Shown: positions 26,035-35,195 of the stretch, in pieces | How the letters are laid out: the number at the start of each line of letters is the position of its first letter | Numbering within the stretch: the stretch's first letter is position 1 | NCBI RefSeq assembly: GCF_002777255.1 | Contig: NZ_CP017634.1 | Location: 3,112,903 to 3,176,902, forward strand | Source of the DNA: Candidatus Formimonas warabiya | Lineage (GTDB): Bacteria > Bacillota > Dehalobacteriia > Dehalobacteriales > Dehalobacteriaceae | Length of the DNA stretch: 64,000 nucleotides | Direction: 5' to 3' | The notes under the pieces: model-generated | Seen by the model: only the letters and a program-made list of their open reading frames with translations | What the model was told of the DNA's origin: nothing | The model's database searches: none | Program-made: the position numbers and the translations under genes

Positions 26035-27554
26035 GCATATTATGCAGCTATCCATTCCCGGAGTTTTTTCAAGCCTTTTTATAGTAATCATCACCAGATC
26101 TACTAGTAACATGAATTTTACAGAATTATGGTTTAAGGGTATATGCAATGTGATATCCCAGCAGCAATTAAAATTCAATTACCATGAAATCCGTGACTAC
26201 TGCACAATGATGTCAGATATGATCTCAGAGGACAATTTCAGAAAAATCAATGAGTATACCGATGGATGGATTTCCCTGATCTATATCATTCTGATGGGGC
26301 TGGAAAAAGGTATTCCTGTTGGAATGAGCAGCTTTATTGACGAGTTGATTGAAAAGGCAATGTTTAATGCTTATGAAAGCCAAATTCAGAATTTTCTTTT
26401 AGATCTTTCGATCATGAATAGCTTTACTGCAGATCAAGCCTTATTTGTTACTCAGGAAAAAAAGCTCTTGAAATATTAAAAAAATTGCATCATGAAAATG
26501 CATTTGTTAATTATGATGAAATAAATTTACTTTATATTTATTTCAGGGACCAGGGCACCTTGAAAAGCATCATGCAGATTGTAGCCGATAAATATGTAGT
26601 ATACTCCACCTTTGCAAATGGAAACGGAACAGGTTCAGATTATTTAGCAGAAGCTGAATATGCCTTGGAGACCGGAGATTGGTCAAATGCGGAAATATCT
26701 AGCTTCAAAACAATTTACAAAGCCCGTACAAAAGACCAGACAAGTATTATTATCTGTGCAACCTTTAACCTGATGAAATTATATATCATACAGGGCAAAA
26801 TTAATGAAGCCATAGATATGTTAAAACAGCTTGAGAATGATATATCAGAAATGAATAACCCCATACACAATAGCGCGATTGAATTGTGCAAAGGTTATAT
26901 ATATGCCTGTCTTGGCCAATCTGAAAAAATTCCCTGGTGGCTGCAATCAGGAGAGATGACCGAAGCTGATATGTTTTTTCAGGGGATTGCCTTCAGCTAT
27001 ATCATTTATGGAAAGGCTGTCATGCTTTCTGGCAAATATTTGGAGCTTGAAGTACTTACAGAAAGTTTTCAGGAGCATTTTGCAATATACAACAATCAAC
27101 TAGGTTTTATACATAATGGTATTTTTGAGGCAGTTGCAAAATATCATTGCACGGAATAAACGAAGGAGCAGCTGCGTTACGGGCAGTACTGGCTAAAGGT
27201 CAGGCGGATGATATCGTGATGCCTTTTGCTGAGAATGCTCCCTATATTATTGAAATCCTAAAACAAATTGTACATACCAGTTCATACAATAAATATTTCA
27301 TAAAGGTATTATCCTGCTGCGAACAATACTGTAAGAGCCTCCAAAACAGTCAGACAAGCAGTATCAGGCTGTCTCAAAGAGAAACAGAGGTACTAGCACT
27401 TACTGCTGAGGGCTTAAGTAGGGAAGAAATAGCAAAGCACTTAGTTGTTTCGGCGGGTACTGTCAAAACGCACCTTCAGAATATCTATCAAAAACTTGAA
27501 GCAAATGGAAAAATTTCTGCAATTAGAATCGCAAAAATGCATGGGCTAATTTAA
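26035..27554 (+). pseudogene. MalT-type LuxR-family regulator, frameshifted and truncated
   Basis: Three successive reading frames make one protein. The first has NFRKINEYTDGWISLIYII and FLLDLSIMNSFTADQALFVT; the second continues EILKKLHHENAFVNYDEIN and a TPR-like region; the third ends with the LuxR HTH (RLSQRETEVLALTAEGLSRE, VVSAGTVKTHLQNIYQKLEA). A run of seven A at 26456-26462 breaks frame 1/2 and a second shift lies near 27145. The N-terminal STAND ATPase (Walker A/B) is missing. In MalT-like activators that ATPase is essential, so the gene is dead or encodes only the DNA-binding domain. Confidence 0.75.
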
Positions 27555-27609
27555 TAAATGAAAGGATGGATATTATTTATCATGATAAGGGAGTATCAAT
27601 AATTTTGTG

Positions 27610-28748
27610 GTGCGCCTGAACGTAGGCATGATGGAGTAGGTTGCGATACCTACCAAGGGAGACTATCCCCTTGAAACTAATCATAACTGCATTTCTGGAA
27701 ACGGGGATGTGGGGAGCAATGAGAAATGGTGAATTTGTCAAGCTAACGCCCATGCTGAGACGAACACCCGTGAGTATAGTATGGTTAAACGAAAGTGAAC
27801 CTCTGCTAGAAGCTTCGTTATTGGGAGCGTACCTTGGGGCATGATCGGGTATGTTTTGATGGTGGCTGCGGTATTCACAAATTACTACAGCGATAGTTCA
27901 AAATCATCCGGAGTAAAGGAGGAGCCTAACCTATACAAGTCATCTTGCCGAGAGTTCAGGAGAGCCTAAGGAGTCTAACTCTATGGCTGAGGAAACAGAG
28001 GGAAGCCTCTGTAGCTATCGAGCTTTGAAAAACTGTTACAAGGAGATAAAAAGAGCATAGCAGTGAAAAGAGATAATCTTTACGCTATACCTACGGAACA
28101 AGCACATCTAAATGTACGTAACCTCCAACGCAGATTAGTAAAAGCGGCTGCTGCAAGAGAAGGTAAAAGAATAAACCAGATTATGAGGCTTATGCTGCAT
28201 TCATATTCCTGCAAAGTAGTTGCTATTGAACAGGTCACGCGAATAAACGACGGAAAGAAAACTTCAGGCATTGATGGCGTGACCATACTTTCGGATAAAG
28301 AAAGAGCGAAAGCTGCCAATCGTTCATACCTTAAGGTCGAGAAGAAACCTGTTAAAAGGGTCTACATCCCGAAGAAAAATGGCAAGAAAAGACCACTTGG
28401 AATTCCAACGATTCATGAAAGAATACAACAAAAGATATTCCAACTGATCATGGAGCCACTATACTCGGTATGGGGAAATAAAAACTCATTTGGATTCAGG
28501 CCTGGAAGGTGTACGCGAGATTGCCTTGAATTAATCTGGATGTGTACTGTGAATACAAAGAAGACCAGAATACTTATCGATGGTGATATCAAAGGATGTT
28601 TTGATAACATCTCTCACGAAAGGCTCTACGAATTAATTAAACCCTATACAACTCCGACAATGCGGCAACAAATATGGATGTCGCTCAAATCCGGTGCTGT
28701 CGAGAAAGGTGTCAAATTAAGTACAGAAGCAGGTACGCCCCAGGGTGG
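27610..28748 (+). mobile_element. Group II intron A, 5' half only
   Basis: Begins with the canonical GTGCGCC 5' end at 27610, followed by about 450 nt of structured intron RNA and then the intron-encoded reverse transcriptase. The intron stops at 28748 where the RIT element begins; the 3' half of the reverse transcriptase and domains V-VI are missing. It lies about 55 bp after the LuxR remnant. Confidence 0.75.
28063..28748 (+). pseudogene. ltrA: Group II intron reverse transcriptase A, truncated at QGG
   Basis: The first 229 codons of a group II intron reverse transcriptase: an RT-0/RT-1 region with KKTSGIDGVT, RVYIPKKNGKKRPLGIPT, then NSFGFRPGRCTRDCLE and the RT-3 motif ILIDGDIKGCFDNISHERLY. 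The frame is cut at STEAGTPQGG by the RIT element, so the catalytic Y-x-D-D motif, thumb, X and endonuclease domains are gone. Its sequence differs from the reverse transcriptase on the other side of the RIT element. Confidence 0.85.
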
Positions 28749-28776
28749 ACTATGCTAAGCTTAGCATAGTCCACCC
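28743..28776. repeat. Left 34-bp palindrome of the RIT element
   Basis: Perfect palindrome with centre AAGCTT and outer arms GGGTGGACTATGC / GCATAGTCCACCC. Identical to the copy at 32216-32249. The left arm GGGTGG is also the Gly-Gly codon pair of reverse transcriptase A. Confidence 0.9.
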
Positions 28777-28873
28777 TATGCAAAGTAGAAGACTATGCAA
28801 AGAAAGAGCCATTTTCCTTTAAAATAAGGCATTCTTCCTGGTTTTACTTCGCATAGTATTCTGCTTATTACTG

Positions 28874-29884
28874 TTACAGCTCAGAAAGCCACTCCATCAG
28901 GTTGCTGTTTTTACTCCAGTCTGGCAGGTTGGAATCCACCAAATCCGGATAGGCGTTTTCCAGTGCTTTACGTTTGAGTTCGGCATCGGCTCTTGCATAA
29001 AGCTCGGTAGTCTTGATGTCACTGTGGCCGAGAAAGTCACGGATATAGATCAGATTCACACCGGCCTGCAGCAGATGTACCGCCTTGGAATGCCGGAGCA
29101 TATGGCACCGCACTTTTTCAGGCACTTTTTCAGATGATTCATGTGCGATGACAGCATATTTGTTGATGACATAGGCAACTCCTTCTTTCGTCAGCTTATT
29201 GTGCTGCTTATTCGTAAAGAGCGGATGGCTGGCCTTATGTGCCAGATCAAGCCTGTTCTCAGAAATATACTTTTCCACGAGCACCGCCGTATTCTTCATG
29301 ATGGGAACCCGACGGGTTTTATTGCCTTTTCCAGTAAGTATCAGTACCGGATTGCTCCCGGGAACAAAGTCTTTTACCGTAAGGTCAATAATTTCCTGCA
29401 CTCTGGCTCCGCTGTCATACATCAGGCTCATCAGTGTAAGATCTCGACGTCCCTGTGCGGTGGTTTTATCCGGCTGTTCCAGCAGGATTTTAATTCCTTC
29501 CGGTGATAGATGTTCCACTACGGCCTGCCGTTTCTTTTTTACCGGAATGGCAAGCACCTTCTGATAGTGATACAGGGATTCCGGAGATTCTGACTGGGCA
29601 TACCGGAAAAACGAGTGGATGGCAGTCAGTCTCAGGTTACGCGTGGAAATGGAGCTTTTTCTTTCTGTTTCCAGCCAGTTCAGGAACCGCTCAATCAGTT
29701 CGGATGAAAGCTTCTTCATCGTGAGCTTTTCAGCCGGAATTCCTTCTTCTCTTTCATAGAAAAGAATGAGCAGTTTAAAAGTGTCCCGGTAAGATTTGAT
29801 GGTATTTCGGCTGACGTTCTTCTGTATAGGAAGATAATCCGACAGGAAATCGGTCAGATGCATGGAGAAATCAGTCGGTCTCAT
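28874..29884 (-). CDS. RIT tyrosine recombinase, third gene
   Basis: A 336-residue tyrosine recombinase. It has an N-terminal SAM-like core-binding domain (MHLTDFLSDYLPIQKNVSRN) and a catalytic domain with Arg in YDSGARVQEIIDL, His-x-x-Arg in CHMLRHSKAVHL, His in FLGHSDIKTTELY and the Tyr nucleophile in the same segment (TELYARAD). It overlaps the preceding recombinase by 14 bp, as expected for translationally coupled RIT genes. All catalytic residues are present. Confidence 0.88.
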   Translation of the reverse strand: MRPTDFSMHLTDFLSDYLPIQKNVSRNTIKSYRDTFKLLILFYEREEGIPAEKLTMKKLSSELIERFLNWLETERKSSISTRNLRLTAIHSFFRYAQSESPESLYHYQKVLAIPVKKKRQAVVEHLSPEGIKILLEQPDKTTAQGRRDLTLMSLMYDSGARVQEIIDLTVKDFVPGSNPVLILTGKGNKTRRVPIMKNTAVLVEKYISENRLDLAHKASHPLFTNKQHNKLTKEGVAYVINKYAVIAHESSEKVPEKVRCHMLRHSKAVHLLQAGVNLIYIRDFLGHSDIKTTELYARADAELKRKALENAYPDLVDSNLPDWSKNSNLMEWLSEL

Positions 29885-30851
29885 GGGAGAAATCCTCCAT
29901 CTGCGGAATGATATCCCCTAAGCACTTTTCCAGCTTCACCCGTATATCTGGAAAAACATCGGCTGTCCATCTGAGGTAGTAGGCAGTTTCATTGAAAGTC
30001 TGATGCCCAAGATAGGTACGCATCATCGGAATCAGCACCATGAGATCCTGGTCATGCTCCGCCCATTCTTTCAGACGGTAAACACAGTATGCGTGCCTTA
30101 AGTCATGGACCCTTGGCCCGTCACCGGTATGGGAGATGCCCGCTTTCCAGAGAAAACGGCGGAAGTTCTTATAAACGTTTCCGACCGTCATCGGCTTTCC
30201 GCCATAACCGGGGAACAAGTACCTTTCCGGTTCAGTAAAAAGATGGACTTCCTTGGCATACTTCTGGAGCCTTAGTGTCATGGATTCCGGCATAGGAACC
30301 AGACGGCTGTTGTGGTTCTTAGAATCACGGATGGTAAGTACACCTTGATCCAGACCGACATCCCCAACAGTCAGCAGCCGGGCTTCCGAGCATCGCAGGC
30401 CACAGGAAAGAAGCATCCGGAAGAACTCGGGCATGACCAGATGGCGGTATGGGACTTCCGAACAATAGTGGCATTTGTCCGTCTCTGCAAAGAAACGTCT
30501 TAGCTCATCTGGAGTGTAAATATGAGGCACATACTGCTGGCCGGACGGATAATAATTCTTTGGAAGTATCCATGCATTGATCCCGATGCTGCCCAGGTAC
30601 TTTGAGAACTGACGTACGACAGAAGCCCGGGAGCAATGGTTTGCAGCTGTTTCATGCATTGTTTTGGAACACCAGCCAGTCACGGCTTCTTTGGAAAGAG
30701 TGTCCGTTTTCGGATATTTCACTGCAAGATAGGTATCAAAGCGTTTTAAGATACCGGGTTCCGTGTTGTATTTATAACCGACAGAGTGCTTAAGCGAGAT
30801 GAAATCCTGCATTTCCTTTTTGAATGGTCCTGTAAAAACTGGTTCAGCCAA
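29871..30851 (-). CDS. RIT tyrosine recombinase, second gene
   Basis: A 326-residue recombinase of a different subfamily from its neighbours. Catalytic Arg in LLSCGLRCSEARLL, His-x-x-Arg in RVHDLRHAYCVYRL, His in YLGHQTFNETAYYL with the Tyr close behind. It overlaps the first gene by 8 bp and the third by 14 bp, so the three are one transcript and probably made in fixed ratio. Confidence 0.88.
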   Translation of the reverse strand: MAEPVFTGPFKKEMQDFISLKHSVGYKYNTEPGILKRFDTYLAVKYPKTDTLSKEAVTGWCSKTMHETAANHCSRASVVRQFSKYLGSIGINAWILPKNYYPSGQQYVPHIYTPDELRRFFAETDKCHYCSEVPYRHLVMPEFFRMLLSCGLRCSEARLLTVGDVGLDQGVLTIRDSKNHNSRLVPMPESMTLRLQKYAKEVHLFTEPERYLFPGYGGKPMTVGNVYKNFRRFLWKAGISHTGDGPRVHDLRHAYCVYRLKEWAEHDQDLMVLIPMMRTYLGHQTFNETAYYLRWTADVFPDIRVKLEKCLGDIIPQMEDFSHETD

Positions 30852-32079
30852 GACGGAGCACCTCCTCGAAATCCAACGGGCATTCTGCCAGCCGTTTCAT
30901 ATCTACCTTGAGATATACGGCAGTGGAATTCGTATCCAGATGACCGATAATATCAGAGATAACGGGGAGCGGCGTATCTTTTTCCAGAAGTACGCTGGCC
31001 ATGGTATGACGCAGGCTGTGCATTCCCCGGTGTTTTTTGGATACCGGAATATGTGCTTTTACCATATATGCCTTTATCAGCTGATTCAGATGATCCCCTT
31101 CTGAAAAAGGAAGGAATGGGGCCATATGGCGCACAAAGATACACGGGCTGTCAACCTTTGGCCTTCCGTATTTCAGGTAGTCGATCACTGCCCATCCGAC
31201 CTCCGGTACAAGTGGAAGCTCCATGGGCTGTCTTGTTTTTGACTGGACGAAACAGAGCTTCTTCTCTGTCCAGTTGAAGTTTTCAAAACAAAGGTTTTTG
31301 ATATCGGTACAGCGCAGACCGAGCCGGCATGCAATCAGGATGATGGCATAATCCCGTTTTCCTTTCGGGCTGCCACGGTCAATGGCACTGATCAGTTGTT
31401 TCAGTTCCTTGTGCGTCCATACAGAAGGGATAGATGTCTGCTTTCTGGCTTTCACCATCGGCATTTTTGCGGCAAAATCAATCTGGACAAGGTCTTCCTG
31501 GTAAAGGAAACGGAAAAAAGCACGCAGGGAACAGATATGCTGCTCCACAGTCTTGTAGGTAAATCCTGCCAGTGTACGTATGTAAGCATTAATGACGTCT
31601 AGTGTAACAGTGCTGAAATCTTTCATCTCCTGTGTGACCAGATAATCCATCATGTAGGACGACTGCTTCACATAGTGGTCTGTGGTTGCTTTGGAATAGC
31701 CCTTTTTCTCACAGTGTTCCTGAAATCGGCTGCTCATTTCCAGAAAGAATGGTTCCGTCAGGATTGTCTTATGCTTCAGATAACGTCGGAGCACCGCATG
31801 ATGAAGCTGAAAATCGCCGATCATGCGGATAACACGCAGTTCCTGTGTTTCTGCCTGCGGTAGAGTCCTTGCAAAGTCATCATGGGTGATGCCGAAGAAT
31901 TCCTGAACAAAGTCCATGCCGAGCTGTTCCGTGTAATAGTATTCGTCACGGTCCTGTGCATAGGCCATCAGCTGGTTCCAACGTCTGCGGTAAAAAGTCA
32001 TGCTTCCCTTGGTATAACCAAGCCGCAGAAGCTCCTGTTCCAGTTCGGAAATCAGGTCTGGTAAGAGTTTTTTCTCCAT
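30844..32079 (-). CDS. RIT tyrosine recombinase, first gene
   Basis: A 411-residue recombinase starting at ATG 32079 with a GGAGGT ribosome binding site. The open frame extends upstream to 32247 into the terminal repeats but without support. It has an N-terminal arm and core-binding region (LISELEQELLRLGYTKGSMT) and a catalytic domain with Arg in CRLGLRCTDIKNL, His-x-x-Arg in HSLRHTMASVLL, His in IIGHLDTNSTAVYL and the Tyr in TAVYLKVD. It is the largest of the trio and is first in the operon. Confidence 0.88.
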   Translation of the reverse strand: MEKKLLPDLISELEQELLRLGYTKGSMTFYRRRWNQLMAYAQDRDEYYYTEQLGMDFVQEFFGITHDDFARTLPQAETQELRVIRMIGDFQLHHAVLRRYLKHKTILTEPFFLEMSSRFQEHCEKKGYSKATTDHYVKQSSYMMDYLVTQEMKDFSTVTLDVINAYIRTLAGFTYKTVEQHICSLRAFFRFLYQEDLVQIDFAAKMPMVKARKQTSIPSVWTHKELKQLISAIDRGSPKGKRDYAIILIACRLGLRCTDIKNLCFENFNWTEKKLCFVQSKTRQPMELPLVPEVGWAVIDYLKYGRPKVDSPCIFVRHMAPFLPFSEGDHLNQLIKAYMVKAHIPVSKKHRGMHSLRHTMASVLLEKDTPLPVISDIIGHLDTNSTAVYLKVDMKRLAECPLDFEEVLRLG

Positions 32080-32215
32080 AAAAGTACCTCCGATATGATA
32101 TTTTTGAGAGCGATTCTCATAAATATCCTCGGAGACTATGCAAAGTAAAGCAAGAAGAAATGGCTTAGACAAAGGATTTTCAGCGTTTACTTTGCATAGT
32201 TGCTTTCTTTGCATA

Positions 32216-32249
32216 GGGTGGACTATGCTAAGCTTAGCATAGTCCACCC
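32216..32249. repeat. Right 34-bp palindrome of the RIT element
   Basis: Identical to 28743-28776. Its right arm CCACCC reads GGGTGG on the minus strand and supplies the Gly-Gly codons at the break in reverse transcriptase B. Confidence 0.9.
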
Positions 32250-32944
32250 TGCTGAGTGCCCTCCGGATTAACTTTGACTTCGTTCATTATCCCCGTTTTG
32301 AGCATTTGTTTAATCAACATAAGAATGCGTCGATCCCGGATACCAAGATGCCAAAGTTGTTTGATTAACTTAGTATGACTAATGGTGTCAAAGAATTTTG
32401 AAATATCGCCTTCAATGACCCAATGATACCCAGTTTGGTGAACGATGTTTGTTATCCTTTCCAGGGCCATGTGAGCATCCCGGTATGGCCTAAACCCATA
32501 AGAGTGGTTAAAGAACTGTGCCTCTAAGATGGGTTCGATAACAAGGCGAATACACTCCTGAATTACCCGATCGAAAATGGATGGAATACCTAAAGGGCGT
32601 GTTTCCTGTTTTCCTGGTTTTGGTATATGCACCCTGCGTATTGGAATGGGTTGGTAGTTCTTTAGGCCTTCTTGTACGGCATGAATTACTTCCCCAAATG
32701 GCTTCTCCAGAAAATCCCTTATTGTAGTATCGTCAGAACCAGGTGTTTCTGCACCTCTGTTAGACTTGATGTTGTGAACTGCGGTCTGAATAGTAATTGG
32801 GGATGAGATAATCTCCAGCAGACCTTTAAATTTCGGTTTCTCTCCACGTTCTTTGGCCATTCTTGCTTTGGCATAAAGTTCGTCTAGGTAGTTGTGTAGA
32901 TCCCATTCGTTCTTCAAGATTGGATAGTCAGATTGTTGCTCCAA
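32243..32944 (-). pseudogene. ltrA: Group II intron reverse transcriptase B, truncated at QGG
   Basis: The first 234 codons are identical to the intact reverse transcriptase at 49937-51802, including RRVHIPKPGKQETRPLGIPS, YGFRPYRDAHMALERI and IEGDISKFFDTISHTKLI, ending at NPEGTQQGG. The start is TTG 32944 with GGAGG. The active-site Y-x-D-D region lies beyond the break, so this copy cannot support intron mobility. Confidence 0.9.
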
Positions 32945-33779
32945 GCAGTCCTCCTTTGTATGGAGTATTGGTCCTGCTGGCTTTAGTCAGTTATGGTCCA
33001 CGCCTTCCCTGACAGTTGACTTGCTTATTTAGTATGATTGACTATGCCCCTTCGCCATGTACGCGACTTTCCCGCGCTCGGACTACTACGGGCTGCTGCC
33101 CCACAGGTAATGCGGTCATTTCTTACCGCTTAGGGATATCAGCCTTTACCAACTTTAACATTCCCTCCTGTGGTTCCGTTGTTCCCCGTAACCTAGCTTT
33201 ACACTGTGACTTTAGCCTTCTCCTCTGGCCCGCCAGTCGCCTTTTTATCCTTTGCTAGTTGGACGCAAGGCCCCATCCCTCTTCGGGAGTGAGACAGACA
33301 AAAAACCCTATATTTTTACGTCTGCGGCATGGACCCCACTGGGGGGTGAATACCTTCATTTTGGTATCCCGCATTTTACGAGCCTTACATACGGAGATTT
33401 TCGGTGAATAGGCATGGCCATTTTATAGCCCCCCGACTACATTCCCTTACCATCGCAGGTTCGGTTTTCGCCGACTTTATCGAGCTTCGTACACTTTCGT
33501 GGTAAACCGGAGGTGCACGTCGAAGCTTCAGGGACGGGTCTGCTAGCATTCAGACCGTAGCAGGAACTACCCCTGCCAATTCGGTTACAGAGTTCAGATA
33601 TGTTAAACACATTCTGCCAGGGTTTTATTGACCATTTCTGGTCAGGTTAACCTGGAACAACGCGCACATAGGGCAACGCTGAGGAGCGACCCGAGCGGCT
33701 TACAAGGTTTGGCTTATACGAATGGGGCGGTCGGTTGACCGCTCTTTTCATTCGGTAAGGAAAACAAAAGCGATAAACC

Positions 33780-34664
33780 TCAGGGGTTCGGGGACGGCGT
33801 CTCCGAGAGCCTTGCAGCGGCTTCCCTTTCCTCAAAAGGCGTTAGGCCATTGCCCTGAATACGCTCGTAGTTGTAGTATTGGACAAATTCATCGGTCAGT
33901 CTCTCGGCTTCGGTAAGCGTTTTCGGCTTTTCGAGATAAATACACTCCGTCTTGAACGTGCTGAAAAAATTTTCCGCCATCGCGTTGTCACCAGGTGTTG
34001 CGGGCTTGGACATGGACGGAGTTATACCATTTTCAGTAACTTGAAAATGGTAGTCCCACGATCGATACTGCCCGCCGCCGTCGCTATGAAGAATCAGGTC
34101 TTTCGGCGGCGTTTCAGAAGCGACAGCCGCTTCTATCGTATTTTTGACGAGCAAGTAATCCTGCCGCTTCGCCGTCTTATGCGCCACGATAAAGTTGCCG
34201 CATAAATCTCGGATTGCCGACAGATACAGAGTTCCTTCCGGCACAACAATATAGGATATGTCCGTCACCCATTTTTGATTCGGTCTGTCCGCACTAAATC
34301 CCCTATTCATTACGTTCTCGTAACGCAAGTTTCCATTCGGCTTGTAGTTAAACGGATTTTTACGGCGGATAACTGATAGCATATTGTTCCTGCTTGTAAT
34401 CCGCCACACCTTTTTATGGTTTACAGTCAGCCCCTTTTCGCGCTTGAGCCATTTGACGATCCTCCGATAGCCGAAGCGTCTCTTATGTCGTTTGTGGCAT
34501 TCGGTAATTAAGTCAATCAGATCCTTGTCCGGATTCCCGCATTGCCCACGATTCATCCAGTCATAATAGCCGCTTCGTGAAACGTCATAAAACTTACACA
34601 TTACAGCAACAGGATATTTTCCCGTAAATCGCTTGATGATAGCGTAAAATTGCGATTTTCTCAC
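33780..34664 (-). CDS. IS3-family transposase OrfB
   Basis: A 294-residue DDE transposase identical to the copy at 48217-49101. It has an HTH_21-like region (HKRRFGYRRIVKWLKREKG) and an rve integrase core with Asp in WVTDISYIVVPEG, Asp in ILHSDGGGQYRSW and Glu in NAMAENFFSTFKTEC. The GTG start overlaps the orfA stop (GTGA). Confidence 0.9.
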   Translation of the reverse strand: MRKSQFYAIIKRFTGKYPVAVMCKFYDVSRSGYYDWMNRGQCGNPDKDLIDLITECHKRHKRRFGYRRIVKWLKREKGLTVNHKKVWRITSRNNMLSVIRRKNPFNYKPNGNLRYENVMNRGFSADRPNQKWVTDISYIVVPEGTLYLSAIRDLCGNFIVAHKTAKRQDYLLVKNTIEAAVASETPPKDLILHSDGGGQYRSWDYHFQVTENGITPSMSKPATPGDNAMAENFFSTFKTECIYLEKPKTLTEAERLTDEFVQYYNYERIQGNGLTPFEEREAAARLSETPSPNP

Positions 34665-34963
34665 CCTCTTTCTGTCAGTATGAGAAAATTTCGCAGCAGA
34701 TCTACCTCCATCTCCAACCGTGCTATACGATCTTCTTGGGAATCGGTTTTCGGGGTACGGCTGTGAATGTCCTCCTTGCGGACAGCCTCTTTGCGGCGTC
34801 CGGCCTTATCACGCTGTGGAATCCCCATCTTTTTTCGGTACCTAAGGCACCATGATTTTATTGTATCAAGCGGAATATTCATGGTCTTCGCTATGTATTG
34901 ATAACTTTCGCCATCTCTGAAGTACATATTCAGAGCTGTTTCCTGTTCTTCTAAACTTCGCAT
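34661..34963 (-). CDS. IS3-family OrfA (HTH protein)
   Basis: A 100-residue HTH protein with RSLEEQETALNMYFRDGESY, IAKTMNIPLDTIKSWCLRYR and a C-terminal leucine-rich coiled segment (EDRIARLEMEVDLLRNFLIL), which mediates OrfA/OrfAB contact in IS3 elements. Identical to 47918-48220. Confidence 0.88.
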   Translation of the reverse strand: MRSLEEQETALNMYFRDGESYQYIAKTMNIPLDTIKSWCLRYRKKMGIPQRDKAGRRKEAVRKEDIHSRTPKTDSQEDRIARLEMEVDLLRNFLILTERG

Positions 34964-35195
34964 AATTGATCACCTCTTGCCATATTATGGACAATTCGGT
35001 GTTCATTTATGCTGTCCGATTTTGGGGTGCAGCTATTTTAGTATGCATTTTAACTGTCCGAAATCAAGGGGTAAGTGCCGGCAGAAATCCCACCTATCGT
35101 TGAAAAGTATAGGCATCGTTAAAAGGTTTGAGAAAACGTTAAAATATACTTCCATAGAATTAAAAGAAGACGAATCTAAAGGAATTAGACAATGG

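Larger units (their letters stand above)
28743..32249 (-). mobile_element. Recombinase-in-trio (RIT) element
   Basis: Three overlapping tyrosine recombinase genes transcribed leftward, flanked on both sides by the same perfect 34-bp palindrome (28743-28776 and 32216-32249). The body (28777-32215) starts TATGCAAAG and ends CTTTGCATA. Each end carries further copies of ACTATGCAAAG: 28792-28802 and inverted 28847-28857 on the left; 32135-32145 and inverted 32190-32200 on the right. The outer six bases of each palindrome (GGGTGG) coincide with the target codons for Gly-Gly in the interrupted reverse transcriptase genes. No other cargo is present. Confidence 0.85.
32243..35079 (-). mobile_element. 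Truncated inverted copy of the IS3-plus-group II intron composite
   Basis: Reads as the reverse complement of 47802-50638 (coordinates sum to 82881). The translations of all shared open frames are identical. It contains the outer IS end (35055-35079), orfA, orfB, and the intron from its GTGCGCG start (33667) to the Q-G-G codons of its reverse transcriptase, where the RIT palindrome cuts it. The remaining reverse transcriptase, intron domains V-VI and the second IS end are missing here. Confidence 0.9.

Noticed and set aside
27641..27844. Plus-strand frame of 67 codons at the intron A start
   Set aside because: It is within group II intron RNA domains; no ribosome binding site.
33016..33258. 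Short frame in the intron B 5' RNA region (also 49623-49865)
   Set aside because: It lies in structured intron RNA, is antisense to the intron and has no family features.
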